The position numbers and the translations under genes are program-made. The notes beneath the pieces were generated by a model. It was not told where the DNA came from. It searched no databases and saw nothing but the letters and a program-made list of their open reading frames with translations. From Salipiger bermudensis (GTDB taxonomy: Bacteria > Pseudomonadota > Alphaproteobacteria > Rhodobacterales > Rhodobacteraceae): 64,000 nucleotides of DNA. Each line of letters begins with the position of its first letter. Position 1 is the first letter of the stretch. Below, piece by piece: positions 53,060 to 64,000 of the stretch. Where the stretch lies: contig NZ_JAIUZY010000001.1 in the NCBI RefSeq assembly GCF_020171625.1, positions 186,001-250,000 of the forward strand, in the 5' to 3' direction.

Positions 53060-53275
53060 ATGGATATCCGTTCCTTCGGCGCACGCCCGACGCGCCGCCT
53101 CACACAGGCAACCCCGTCGCGTCCCCGCACATCCGGCACGGTGCAAAGCGCCGCGCAGGCTGGCGATGCGCCGCCGCCGGAGCGCGCCTTGCCGAACGCC
53201 ATGATCGGGCAGGGCGTGCAGCCTCGCAGCGCTCGGCATGGCTACGCACTGGCGCGGCAGATGCAGAAGCAGTGA
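53060..53275 (+). CDS. Small basic protein of unknown function, 71 residues
   Basis: MDIRSFGARPTRRLTQATPS begins a 71-residue protein rich in Arg, Pro, Ala and Gln, without membrane segments or a recognised domain, ending RQMQKQ. The support is a very strong ribosome site: AGGAGGTGAT, a 10-base match to the 16S rRNA end, with 7 bases from AGGAGG to the ATG. Upstream, TTAACC (53000-53005) and GGTTAA (53018-53023) form an inverted repeat. Function not recognised; likely well translated. Confidence 0.65.
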   Translation: MDIRSFGARPTRRLTQATPSRPRTSGTVQSAAQAGDAPPPERALPNAMIGQGVQPRSARHGYALARQMQKQ

Positions 53276-53340
53276 CAGCGTAGCAGGGGCAGGCGGGGGT
53301 GAACGCTGAGAAAGCGCGGGCACGCGATCGGAGCGACCGG

Positions 53341-53475
53341 CCGGCAAACCGAGATACAGCCAGATAGAAGTCTGGCCGGCAGAACGATCGCTCAGACGAT
53401 CAAGATACAGGCAAGAGACGGCATGGTCTGCCGTCACACCGACCAAACAGCAGACCACGATACAGGCAATAGAAA
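53341..53475 (+). ncRNA. Repeat-bearing potential RNA structure between a small gene and gap
   Basis: Three GATACAG elements (53353, 53404, 53459; 51 and 55 bases apart) alternate with hairpins: CCAGA/TCTGG (53360-53375), GATCG/CGATC (53386-53401), GACGGCA/TGCCGTC (53417-53435). GGTCTGC (53425-53431) can instead pair with GCAGACC (53450-53456), which would break the third hairpin. It could be the 3' part of the small gene's mRNA, a separate RNA, or act on the minus strand after gap. No promoter is assigned. Confidence 0.35.
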
Positions 53476-53503
53476 GGGGCGGGGCCGTTTCCGACCCCGC
53501 CCC
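53476..53503 (-). terminator. Terminator after gap
   Basis: GGGGCGGGG / CCCCGCCCC, a 9-base perfect stem with a 10-base loop, 44 bases past the gap stop and followed by TTTCTATT on the minus strand. Confidence 0.8.
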
Positions 53504-53547
53504 GCGTGTTTGCTTGGCGACCCTTGGCCGCGCTCAGGCCTGCCTGA

Positions 53548-54549
<1,002 letters not shown>

Positions 54550-54642
54550 GGGTATCTCCTTGCTATCGAAATGCTGAAGGTTGCGCGCAGGTCAACAGGT
54601 TGCCGCAGCTAAGTCAACCTGCCCCGGTGGGGTGCCGCGCGA

Positions 54643-54786
54643 TTAGCGCCAGAAGGCCATCCAATCCAGCAATGCGAAGAACTTACGTCCCAGAAACACC
54701 AAATGCTGCGAGCCCCAGATCAGGCTGTCCGCGGCCAGCGCGGCGAGGATCAGCAGGGCGATCCATATGGCGATCCGATTGGTCAT
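54643..54786 (-). CDS. Small single-helix membrane protein, 47 residues
   Basis: MTNRIAIWIALLILAALAAD begins a 47-residue protein with one membrane helix, then SLIWGSQHLVFLGRKFFALL and an end in WMAFWR. Aromatic and hydrophobic content is high and the frame is closed by TAA just upstream of gap on the same strand, so co-transcription is possible. It is not recognised as a named family. Its support is length, composition and location; no strong ribosome site is seen. Confidence 0.55.
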   Translation of the reverse strand: MTNRIAIWIALLILAALAADSLIWGSQHLVFLGRKFFALLDWMAFWR

Positions 54787-55161
54787 GACGCGCGTGATGC
54801 CAGAGCGCGCGCGGGCTGTCACGCACGATCTGTGCGGCGCGCGCGGGCAGGGGGCGACGTGTCTCTTTGCAACGGCGCGAAAGGGGCGCGAGGCCGTCGC
54901 GCCTCACGCATGGCGTCGTGAGGGGCGGCGGCGGCCGGGCCGTCTGCGTTTGACCGCGCCGAGGGCGTGGCCCGGCGGCACGGGTCATGGGGCTGTCAGC
55001 TTCCGCCGGAGAGGTGGAAGAGCGACGTGCGGGGCCGCTCTGGCGCGCGCGGGGCCGGGCGCCCCGGGGCTGTCGTTGGCAGAAAACACCTGAGGGGAGA
55101 GGCGGTTCAGCGCCCGGATCGGGCATCCGAAGAGGCCGATCCGGGCCGCTGTGTCTTTGGG
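54787..55161. other. 375-base gap upstream of the small membrane gene
   Basis: No gene is supported; the frames here are Arg/Gly-rich antisense-type frames. It holds the dsbB end hairpin at 55112-55146 and presumably the promoter of the small membrane gene and gap. Confidence 0.5.
55112..55146 (-). terminator. Hairpin after dsbB
   Basis: GCCCGGATCGG / CCGATCCGGGC, an 11-base perfect stem with a 13-base loop, 15 bases past the dsbB stop. No T run follows, so it may be a protecting stem rather than a strict terminator. Confidence 0.55.
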
Positions 55162-55635
55162 TTAGGCCCTGCTCTTCAGCGCCGCCCAGAGCCAGAGCGC
55201 CATGAAAACGAGGCTGGCAATGGTGTTCCAGCTTGCCATCGATAGGCCGAAGAAATCCCACAGCACGTCATCGCAGCGCTGGATCTCGGCGCTCATGATC
55301 TGGTTGAGCAGATCGTCGGTGCTCATGCCGGTGACCGAGCCCGACGCGGTGCAGGAGGTGGGTCCTTCCCACCAGCCGCGCTCTACCCCGGTGTGGTAGG
55401 CGCCGATCCCGGCGGTGCTCAGCGCTGCAAGCGCGCCGAGAAGCGGCAGCGCCGGGCCGCGGGTGGCCAGCGCGCCGAGCGCGATCACCACGGCGGCCAC
55501 GTGCGGCCAGCGCTGGTAGATGCACAGTTTACAGGGCGGCAGGTCGCCCAGGTACTGGAAGCCAAGCGCCCCCAGAAGCACCGCGACAGAGCCGGCGGCG
55601 GCCAACAGGATCAGGAGGTTGCGGGTCGATGTCAT
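55162..55635 (-). CDS. dsbB: Disulfide bond formation protein B
   Basis: Inner-membrane protein that reoxidises periplasmic DsbA and passes electrons to quinone. The 157 residues give four helices. The first periplasmic Cys pair is PPCKLCIYQRWPH (CxxC after helix 1) and the second pair is in GPTSCTASGS and EIQRCDDV. The start overlaps the stop of the VTT membrane gene by four bases, so they are translated together. dsbA is not in the window. Confidence 0.92.
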   Translation of the reverse strand: MTSTRNLLILLAAAGSVAVLLGALGFQYLGDLPPCKLCIYQRWPHVAAVVIALGALATRGPALPLLGALAALSTAGIGAYHTGVERGWWEGPTSCTASGSVTGMSTDDLLNQIMSAEIQRCDDVLWDFFGLSMASWNTIASLVFMALWLWAALKSRA

Positions 55636-56210
55636 AGGTATCTCACGATGTAAAAGCCGCCAACGAGAAGCAGCACGAAAAGCGTGAAGACGACCCCGAG
55701 GCGGCGTTCGATGAAGTGCCGGATCGGCTCCCCGAAGCCCCACAGCAGGCCCGCCACCACGAAGAAGCGCAGGGCGCGCGCCACGATCGACGTCACGATG
55801 AAGGTTCCAACCGGCATCGCCGTCCAGCCCGACATGATGGTGATCACCTTGAACGGGAAGGGCGTCACGCCGGCCACCAGGACGGCCCAGAAGCCGACCC
55901 CGTTGAAGCGCTCGTTGAAGGCGGCCATCTGGTCGGCCTTGCCCATCGACTCGAGGATCGGGCGGCCAAGGCTTTCGAAGAAGAAATGCCCGATGCCATA
56001 GCCCGCGAGACCGCCCAGCACCGACGACACCGTGGCCACCAGCGCGATCAGCCACGCCTTGCGCGGCGCGGCAAGCACCATCGGGATCATCAGCACGTCA
56101 GGAGGGATCGGGAAGATCGAGGCCTCAATGAACGAGACAAGGGCCAGCGCCCAGAGCGCTTTGGGGTGGTCGGCCAGCGACATGGTCCAGTCGTAGAGGC
56201 GGCGCAGCAT
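55632..56210 (-). CDS. VTT-domain (DedA/YqaA-type) membrane protein
   Basis: A 192-residue membrane protein. SFIEASIFPIPPDVLMIPMV (re-entrant loop with acidic residue) and the matching GVTPFPFKVITIMSG are the paired VTT/DedA-fold loops; GLAGYGIGHFFFE and RALRFFVVAGLLWGFGE complete it. DedA-like proteins are proposed lipid scramblases or proton-linked transporters. GGAG lies 8 bases before the ATG. It is coupled to dsbB. Confidence 0.85.
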   Translation of the reverse strand: MLRRLYDWTMSLADHPKALWALALVSFIEASIFPIPPDVLMIPMVLAAPRKAWLIALVATVSSVLGGLAGYGIGHFFFESLGRPILESMGKADQMAAFNERFNGVGFWAVLVAGVTPFPFKVITIMSGWTAMPVGTFIVTSIVARALRFFVVAGLLWGFGEPIRHFIERRLGVVFTLFVLLLVGGFYIVRYL

Positions 56211-56498
56211 GAGCGATCTCCGTTTGTCCCCGACCGAGGAACCATGCCCGCGCCCGCCACGCAACAGACGAAAACGTGTTGCGGCGCGGATCGCGTCCTG
56301 AGGGTGACACAGCGCCGATGGTGCGGGCGGTAATCCGACGCGGCGCCGCCGCGGTTGCGCATAGGGCGAAGACGACGAGGGCCCTTGAACGCATGCCCCT
56401 GTTCGCCAGCGGCGCCCCTCAGGCCAGCAGGCAGGCTATCGGCGCCCGACAGACAGCCCCGGCGGGCGGCTGCCCCGATGCGGCAGCGCAAGGGCGCG

Positions 56499-57641
56499 TC
56501 AGTCGGTGTCGAGCCAGCGCAGGATATCGGCGCGGTTGCCGTCAAGTTCCGGCGGGGCGGGGCGCGCGGGGCGATCCTCCATGTCCGAGATCTTGATCGG
56601 GTTGCCGGCGGCCTTGAAGGTGGCGCGGCCATAGCGGTCGAGCACGTCCACGATCATGTTGCGCGCCAGCAGCTGCGGGTCCTTCATCACCTGCTCCATG
56701 CTCTGGATCGGCGCGCAGGGGATGCCGGCCGCGGTGAGCTTGGCCAGCCAGTGCGTCCGCGGGAACTCCAGCGTCACCGCCTCGATCAGGCGCTTGAGCA
56801 GCCGCGCGTGGCTCAGTCTCGCGGTGTTGTCGGCAAAGCGCGCATCGTCGGCCAGGGGCAGTTGCAGCGTGAGGCAGAGCTTTTCGAACTGCGCATCCGT
56901 GCCCGCGGCCAGAACGAAGGGCCCGTCCGAAGCCGCCACCGCCTCGCAGGGCGCGATCGAGGGGTGCCGCGTGGCATGGCTCGGCGCCGTGTCGTTCAGC
57001 GCCGCCTGCGCGATGGCCTGGTCCATCAGCGCCACTTGCGCGTCGAGCTGGCCCACGTCGATGCGCCGGCCCTTGCCGTCGGCCTGCCGGGCGTAGAGCG
57101 CTGCGAGAATGCCCTGAACAAGGAACATGCCCCCGGCGAGATCGCCGACCGAACTCGCCGCCCGGCGCGGCTCCGCCGGCGTTCCGGTCAGCCCCATCAG
57201 CCCTCCGCGCGCCTGCACCACGGTGTCATAGGCAGGGCGTTTGGCGTCGGGGCCGGTCTGGCCGTAGCCGCTCACCGAGGCGTAGTGCATCTGGGGAAAG
57301 CGCGCGTGCAGCGTGTCCCAGTCGAGCCCGTGCCGCGCCATCACCCCAGGGCGGAAATTTTCCACCAGCACATCGGCGCGGGCGAGCATGCGGTCGAGCA
57401 GCGCGCGGTCGGCCTCGAGATCGAGATCCAGCGCGATCGAGCGCTTGCCACGGTTCACGGCGGCGAAATAGGCGCTCTTGCCGTCCTTGAGCGGCGGCAG
57501 CCGGCGCGCATCGTCGCCCTTTCCGGGGCGCTCGACCTTGATCACCGCGGCGCCGAGATCGGCAAGGATCATCGTGGCATAGGGGCCGGAGAGGATGCGG
57601 CTGAAATCGACGACGGTGACGCCGTTGAGGGGGAGGGGCAT
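56499..57641 (-). CDS. CaiB/BaiF-type family III CoA-transferase
   Basis: Moves CoA between carboxylic acids. The 380-residue protein has GVTVVDFSRILSGPYATMIL with DLGAAVIKVERPGKGDDAR at the N-terminus, the family's nucleotide-CoA region, LVENFRPGVMARHGLD and SVSGYGQTGPDAKRPAYDT with the catalytic Asp expected in the latter part (SVGDLAGGMF). The substrate pair cannot be told. It stands alone between the VTT and agmatinase-family genes. Confidence 0.9.
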   Translation of the reverse strand: MPLPLNGVTVVDFSRILSGPYATMILADLGAAVIKVERPGKGDDARRLPPLKDGKSAYFAAVNRGKRSIALDLDLEADRALLDRMLARADVLVENFRPGVMARHGLDWDTLHARFPQMHYASVSGYGQTGPDAKRPAYDTVVQARGGLMGLTGTPAEPRRAASSVGDLAGGMFLVQGILAALYARQADGKGRRIDVGQLDAQVALMDQAIAQAALNDTAPSHATRHPSIAPCEAVAASDGPFVLAAGTDAQFEKLCLTLQLPLADDARFADNTARLSHARLLKRLIEAVTLEFPRTHWLAKLTAAGIPCAPIQSMEQVMKDPQLLARNMIVDVLDRYGRATFKAAGNPIKISDMEDRPARPAPPELDGNRADILRWLDTD

Positions 57642-57812
57642 GGGCCTTTGGCTCTCATGTTGTTTTTCTGCTCCCCCCGAGCTTTCCGCAGCTTCTGCCC
57701 TGCCGCAAGCGGTTCCTTGCCGATCGCCAAGAGTTTGCCCGCTTCATCCGGGGGTTGTATCCCGTCTGCCGCAGTTTCTGGGCGATTGTTCGGTGCGGTT
57801 GTGGCGGCAAGC

Positions 57813-58793
57813 CTATTTCGCGGGCAGTCCCGAGGCGCGGGCGTGGAACACGAAGCCAAGGAGATTCATCAGGAGCTGGGCCGCGAGGATCGAGGTCGAC
57901 CCGCTGGGATCGTAATCGGGCGCCACCTCGACGAGGTCGATGCCGACGATGTGGTGCCGGCGCGCGACCTGCTGCAGGATCTCGAGCCCCTCGTAGTAGA
58001 GAAAGCCGCCATGGCTGGGGGTGCCGGTGCCCGGTGCGATCGAGGGGCAGAAGCCGTCGATATCGATGCTGATATAGACCGGAACGCCCTCGGGGAGGCG
58101 CTGCGCCACGCCGGTCGCGCCAAGACTCCGCGCCTGCCGCACCGACAGGATGTCGGAGCCCATGGCGCGCGCGGCGTCGTAGCCCTCCTTCGCGGTGGAA
58201 CTGACATTGCGGATGCCGACCTGGGTGAGCCCGCTGACCCAGTCCTTCTCGGCGGCCCGACGCATCGGGTTGCCGTGGCCGCGGGTGACGCCGTGGCGCT
58301 CGTCGACGAAATCGAGATGGGCGTCGATCTGCAGGATGTGGAACGGGGCGCGGCCTTCGTAGGCCTCGATGCAGGGAATGTTGACCGAGTGGTCGCCCCC
58401 GATCACCACCGGCAGCGCGCCCGCCTTCAGCGCGGCTTCGACGCCCATGCGGATGTTGGTGTGGCTGGCCAGCGTGTCGGTGTGCACGATGTCCGCGTCG
58501 CCCATGTCGACGATGCGCACCTCTTCGCCAAGGTAGGTGACGTCGTCCTCGTGGTCATAGGCCCCGGCATGGCCGAAGGAAAACAGCGTCGAGGCCTCGC
58601 GCACCCCGCGCGGCCCGAACCGCGCCCCGGCCCGCCATTGGGTGCCGGCGTCATAGGGCGCGCCGAGGATCGCCGCATCGGCGTCGATGGCACTCCAGTC
58701 CGCCACGAAGGGCTTTTTCGCAAACGTGCAGATGCCGGTGAAGGGCAGGTTCAGCCGGCCGCTGTCGTATCCATGTGCCAAAATCGTCTCCAT
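57813..58793 (-). CDS. speB: Agmatinase-family ureohydrolase
   Basis: Hydrolyses agmatine (or another guanidino compound) to urea and an amine using two Mn ions. The 326 residues carry GGDHSVNIP, IDAHLDFVD and SIDIDGFCPSIAPGTGTP, the three metal signatures, the last with FC where many have LD at non-ligand positions; this FCPS type also occurs in guanidinobutyrase-like enzymes, so the substrate is uncertain. ATG at 58793 has GGGAG immediately before it, too close for an ordinary ribosome site; TTG four codons in is an alternative. Confidence 0.85.
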   Translation of the reverse strand: METILAHGYDSGRLNLPFTGICTFAKKPFVADWSAIDADAAILGAPYDAGTQWRAGARFGPRGVREASTLFSFGHAGAYDHEDDVTYLGEEVRIVDMGDADIVHTDTLASHTNIRMGVEAALKAGALPVVIGGDHSVNIPCIEAYEGRAPFHILQIDAHLDFVDERHGVTRGHGNPMRRAAEKDWVSGLTQVGIRNVSSTAKEGYDAARAMGSDILSVRQARSLGATGVAQRLPEGVPVYISIDIDGFCPSIAPGTGTPSHGGFLYYEGLEILQQVARRHHIVGIDLVEVAPDYDPSGSTSILAAQLLMNLLGFVFHARASGLPAK

Positions 58794-58894
58794 CTCCCGT
58801 GATCGTGGCGCCACCCTGCGCCAGCGCGGCGCGCGACGCAATTGCCGGGGGCAGGGACGTTCCCCCGGCGCCTGCGCCCGTAGCAGGTCCCGAC

Positions 58895-58928
58895 GCCTCC
58901 GGCGGGAGTATTTTTGACGAAGAGAAGC
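58895..58928 (+). repeat. Dispersed intergenic repeat, third subtype
   Basis: GCCTCCGGCGGGAGTATTTT and GACGAAGAGAAG: a short CTCC/GGAG hairpin leading into GTATTTTTG and an AGAAG end, the same tail layout as the other copies. Confidence 0.5.
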
Positions 58929-58946
58929 CGGGGGCGCGGCGCTCAT

Positions 58947-61753
<2,807 letters not shown>

Positions 61754-61825
61754 GCTCCGGCGCGCTTGACGCGCAGGCGTGTTCCCCGACAAACTCCTGA
61801 GCCAGGAGATGTCTCCGGGGCATGG

Positions 61826-61840
61826 TTTACCTTTGGTTAA
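61826..61840. promoter_or_regulatory. Near-consensus CtrA box upstream of cckA
   Basis: TTTA-CCTTTGG-TTAA matches the CtrA site TTAA-N7-TTAA with one half intact and one base changed in the other. It lies 69 bases before the cckA start, where a promoter would be expected. Confidence 0.5.
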
Positions 61841-61908
61841 TACCCGGCGGCTAAAACCGGTCGCGATACGTCCCTTAGGGGTTGCCGCGACCGGCGAAGG
61901 GGGGCCAG

Positions 61909-64000
61909 GTGGGCGAGAGCACGGCGACAGAGCGGCTGAGGCCGCGCGGGGCGCACAGCGCCTTGCGCAGCACCGGGGTGCTGGTCGCGCTTGCTCTGGT
62001 CAGCGGCCTTGCGGCGCTGCTGAGCGCGCAGCCAGTGTTGCGGACCGGGATGCTCGCCGCCGCCGCCGCCTTTGCCACCACCGCCGGGCTGGCGCTGGTG
62101 AGCTATGCGCTCGGTCGGCGGCGCGATGCGCGCAGCTTCGCCGCGGTCTGCGCCTTCGCCGAAGGCGATCCGGCGCCCATTCTGGTGACCGACCCGGCGC
62201 TGCACCTGCTCTATGCCAATCCAAGCGCCCGGCGCGATTTCGAGGCCAGCCGCGGCGATGCCCTGCCGGAGGTCCTTGCGCGGCAGGTGGCCGGGGCCGA
62301 AGGGGTCAGCCGCCGGCTCTGGCTGCAGGCGTATGAGCGCGGTCACGCGCGGGAAGAGGTCGCGGCGCGTGGCGGTCGGCGGGTGCTGGCGCTGCGCGTG
62401 CTCGACAGCGCGCGCTGGGTGTGGCGGCTTGACCGGCTCCCGGACCGCGCCGACGATGCGGGCGCTGGCAAGGCCGGTCCCGGGGCCGGGCAGGACCCGC
62501 CGGTGCTGACGCTCGGGCGCAGCGGCGCCGTCCTCTACATGAATTCCCGCGCCCGCGCGCTGCTCGGACGTCGGGTGAGGCGCATCGAGGACGCGCTCGA
62601 AGAGCCGCCGCTGCGTCCCGGCGCGGTCCAGCGGCTGCTCACGCCCGAGGGACCGGAAAGCTTCGAGGTGCGCTGCATCGATGCGGGCATCGGGCGGCGC
62701 GAAGTCGTGCTGCACCCGGTCGAGGATGGCGATCTGTCCGAGGGGGGCGTGCCCGACGGTGTCGACGATCTCCCGGTGCCCTTGCTGCGGCTCGCGCCCG
62801 ACGGTCGGATCCTGCGCGCCAATGTCTCGGCCTGCGACCTGCTCGACACCGAGCACGCGGATGGCCGCAACCTTGCCGAGTTCATGGAAGGGCTCGGGCG
62901 GTCTGTCCGGTTGTGGATCAGCGAAGCGGCGGCCGGCCGCGGCTTGCACCGCTCGGAGTTTCTGCGCCTGATCCGCCCCGACCGCGAGATCTTCGTGCAG
63001 GTCACGCTCAACCGGGTGCGCGTCGCCGGGGCGACCGAGCTGGTCGCGGTGCTCAACGACGCGACCGAGCTCAAGACGCTCGAGGCGCAGTTCGTGCAGA
63101 GTCAGAAGATGCAGGCCATCGGCCAACTCGCCGGTGGCGTCGCGCATGATTTCAACAACCTGCTGACCGCGATCTCCGGCCATTGCGACCTTCTGATGCT
63201 GCGCCACGATCAGGGCGATCCCGAGTACAGCGATCTCGTCCAGATCAGCCAGAACGCCAACCGCGCGGCGGCGCTGGTCAGCCAGCTACTGGCCTTCTCG
63301 CGCAAGCAGACCCTGAGACCCGAGCTGCTCGACCTGCGCGAGACGCTGTCGGACCTGACCCATCTTCTGAACCGGCTGGTGGGAGAGCGGGTGGAGCTTG
63401 TGCTGCAATACGACCCGGTGCTGCCGAAGATCCGTGGCGACCGGCGCCAGCTCGAGCAGGTGATGATGAACCTCGTGGTCAATGCCCGCGATGCCATGCC
63501 GGAGGGCGGCGAGATCCGGATCGAGACCGAGCGCATTGCCCTGATGGAGCCGCTCCAGCGCGAGCGCGCGCTGGTCGAGCCGGGAGAATACGCCGCGGTC
63601 CGGGTCAGGGACCGCGGCCGGGGCATTCCATCGGACAAGCTGCAGAAGGTGTTCGAGCCGTTCTTCACCACCAAGCGCACGGGCGAGGGGACCGGGCTTG
63701 GCCTCTCCACCGTTTATGGCATCGTCAAGCAGACCGGCGGCTTCATCTTCGTCGACAGCGTTCAGGGCGAGGGCAGTTGCTTCACCCTGATGTTCCCGGC
63801 CCACGAGGCGCCCGAACCCGCCTCGACAGGTCTGACCGATGCCCCGGCGCGGGCGTTGCCGGATGGCGGCTCAGGCAAGGTGCTTCTGGTCGAGGACGAG
63901 GCGCCGGTGCGGGCGTTCGCGGCGCGGGCGCTGGAGATGCGAGGCTACTCCGTCACCGAGGCCGCCAACGCCGAAGAGGCGCTCGCGCTGCTGGCGGATG
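61909..64000 (+). CDS. cckA: CckA-type hybrid histidine kinase, 3' end outside the window
   Basis: Membrane sensor kinase that feeds ChpT and CtrA, which govern cell-cycle, motility or gene-transfer functions in alphaproteobacteria. 697 residues are visible. Two membrane helices lie at about 25-65, PAS-like domains follow ([39 protein letters not shown]), then the kinase with [20 protein letters not shown] (phospho-His 413), [41 protein letters not shown], and the start of a receiver domain ([13 protein letters not shown]) cut before its phospho-Asp. The start is GTG with AGGGGGG shortly before it. Confidence 0.93.
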   Translation, partial: MGESTATERLRPRGAHSALRSTGVLVALALVSGLAALLSAQPVLRTGMLAAAAAFATTAGLALVSYALGRRRDARSFAAVCAFAEGDPAPILVTDPALHLLYANPSARRDFEASRGDALPEVLARQVAGAEGVSRRLWLQAYERGHAREEVAARGGRRVLALRVLDSARWVWRLDRLPDRADDAGAGKAGPGAGQDPPVLTLGRSGAVLYMNSRARALLGRRVRRIEDALEEPPLRPGAVQRLLTPEGPESFEVRCIDAGIGRREVVLHPVEDGDLSEGGVPDGVDDLPVPLLRLAPDGRILRANVSACDLLDTEHADGRNLAEFMEGLGRSVRLWISEAAAGRGLHRSEFLRLIRPDREIFVQVTLNRVRVAGATELVAVLNDATELKTLEAQFVQSQKMQAIGQLAGGVAHDFNNLLTAISGHCDLLMLRHDQGDPEYSDLVQISQNANRAAALVSQLLAFSRKQTLRPELLDLRETLSDLTHLLNRLVGERVELVLQYDPVLPKIRGDRRQLEQVMMNLVVNARDAMPEGGEIRIETERIALMEPLQRERALVEPGEYAAVRVRDRGRGIPSDKLQKVFEPFFTTKRTGEGTGLGLSTVYGIVKQTGGFIFVDSVQGEGSCFTLMFPAHEAPEPASTGLTDAPARALPDGGSGKVLLVEDEAPVRAFAARALEMRGYSVTEAANAEEALALLAD

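Noticed and set aside
57813-58793. Cys in the third ureohydrolase signature as a lost metal ligand
   Set aside because: The changed residues (GFC) fall in the variable positions of the motif; both metal Asp residues are present.
61837-63207. A 456-residue minus-strand frame opposite cckA
   Set aside because: The plus strand gives a continuous PAS-kinase protein with the H-box and ATPase motifs.

Overview
The window is a GC-rich stretch of a chromosome that looks like a Rhodobacterales (Roseobacter-group) alphaproteobacterium. The signs are a CckA-type hybrid kinase preceded by a near-consensus CtrA box, DUF1127 small proteins, a caa3-type oxidase with fused subunits, TRAP and FCD-GntR catabolic clusters, the CoA-acylating dehydrogenase MmsA, and short dispersed repeats of the kind common in this group. 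No rRNA, phage, plasmid, insertion sequence or CRISPR locus is visible. This placement is inference from gene content; no database was searched.

Layout. 1-9.9 kb holds housekeeping and transport genes: the end-truncated lactate dehydrogenase lldD, a ZIP metal transporter, argC, trpA, PPK2, a DUF2461 protein, a DUF1007 plus NicO metal-export pair, a MATE exporter and ychF. 10.2-15.7 kb is a sugar-acid region: hydroxypyruvate isomerase, KDG kinase, an FAD-linked D-lactate/glycolate-type dehydrogenase, and a divergent SDR-GntR-FAH hydrolase operon that could split a diketo-deoxy sugar acid into pyruvate and a 2-hydroxyacid. 16.1-19.3 kb has acnB and tRNA-Ser(GCU). 19.3-21.5 kb has a 13-unit octamer tandem repeat inside a possible leader ORF upstream of a BCCT osmolyte transporter.

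21.7-40.1 kb is accessory. After ghrA and a divergent LysR regulator comes one same-strand run of 13 genes: hyuA, hyuB, a Dpp-type ABC importer with a permease-ATPase fusion, an SDR, a DAO-type FAD oxidase, a creatininase-family protein, a TRAP importer and an RraA-like protein. A GntR regulator diverges from it across a TGTATACA palindrome. It reads as uptake and stepwise hydrolysis and oxidation of an unidentified cyclic amide or N-substituted amino compound.

40.1-45.7 kb is a caa3-type cytochrome oxidase operon: subunit II-cytochrome c fusion, subunit I-III fusion, a small membrane protein, CtaG and a triheme cytochrome c. The subunit I part has Gln at the position of the canonical K-channel Lys. 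45.8-52.5 kb carries an AI-2E exporter, a YbdK-type ligase, a STAS-like protein, mmsA with a divergent LysR regulator, a CBS protein and coaD. 52.5-54.8 kb is rich in small genes and a repeat-bearing potential RNA structure, next to gap. 55.2-64 kb has dsbB, a VTT membrane protein, a CoA-transferase, an agmatinase-family enzyme, guaB-rsmB and the start of cckA.
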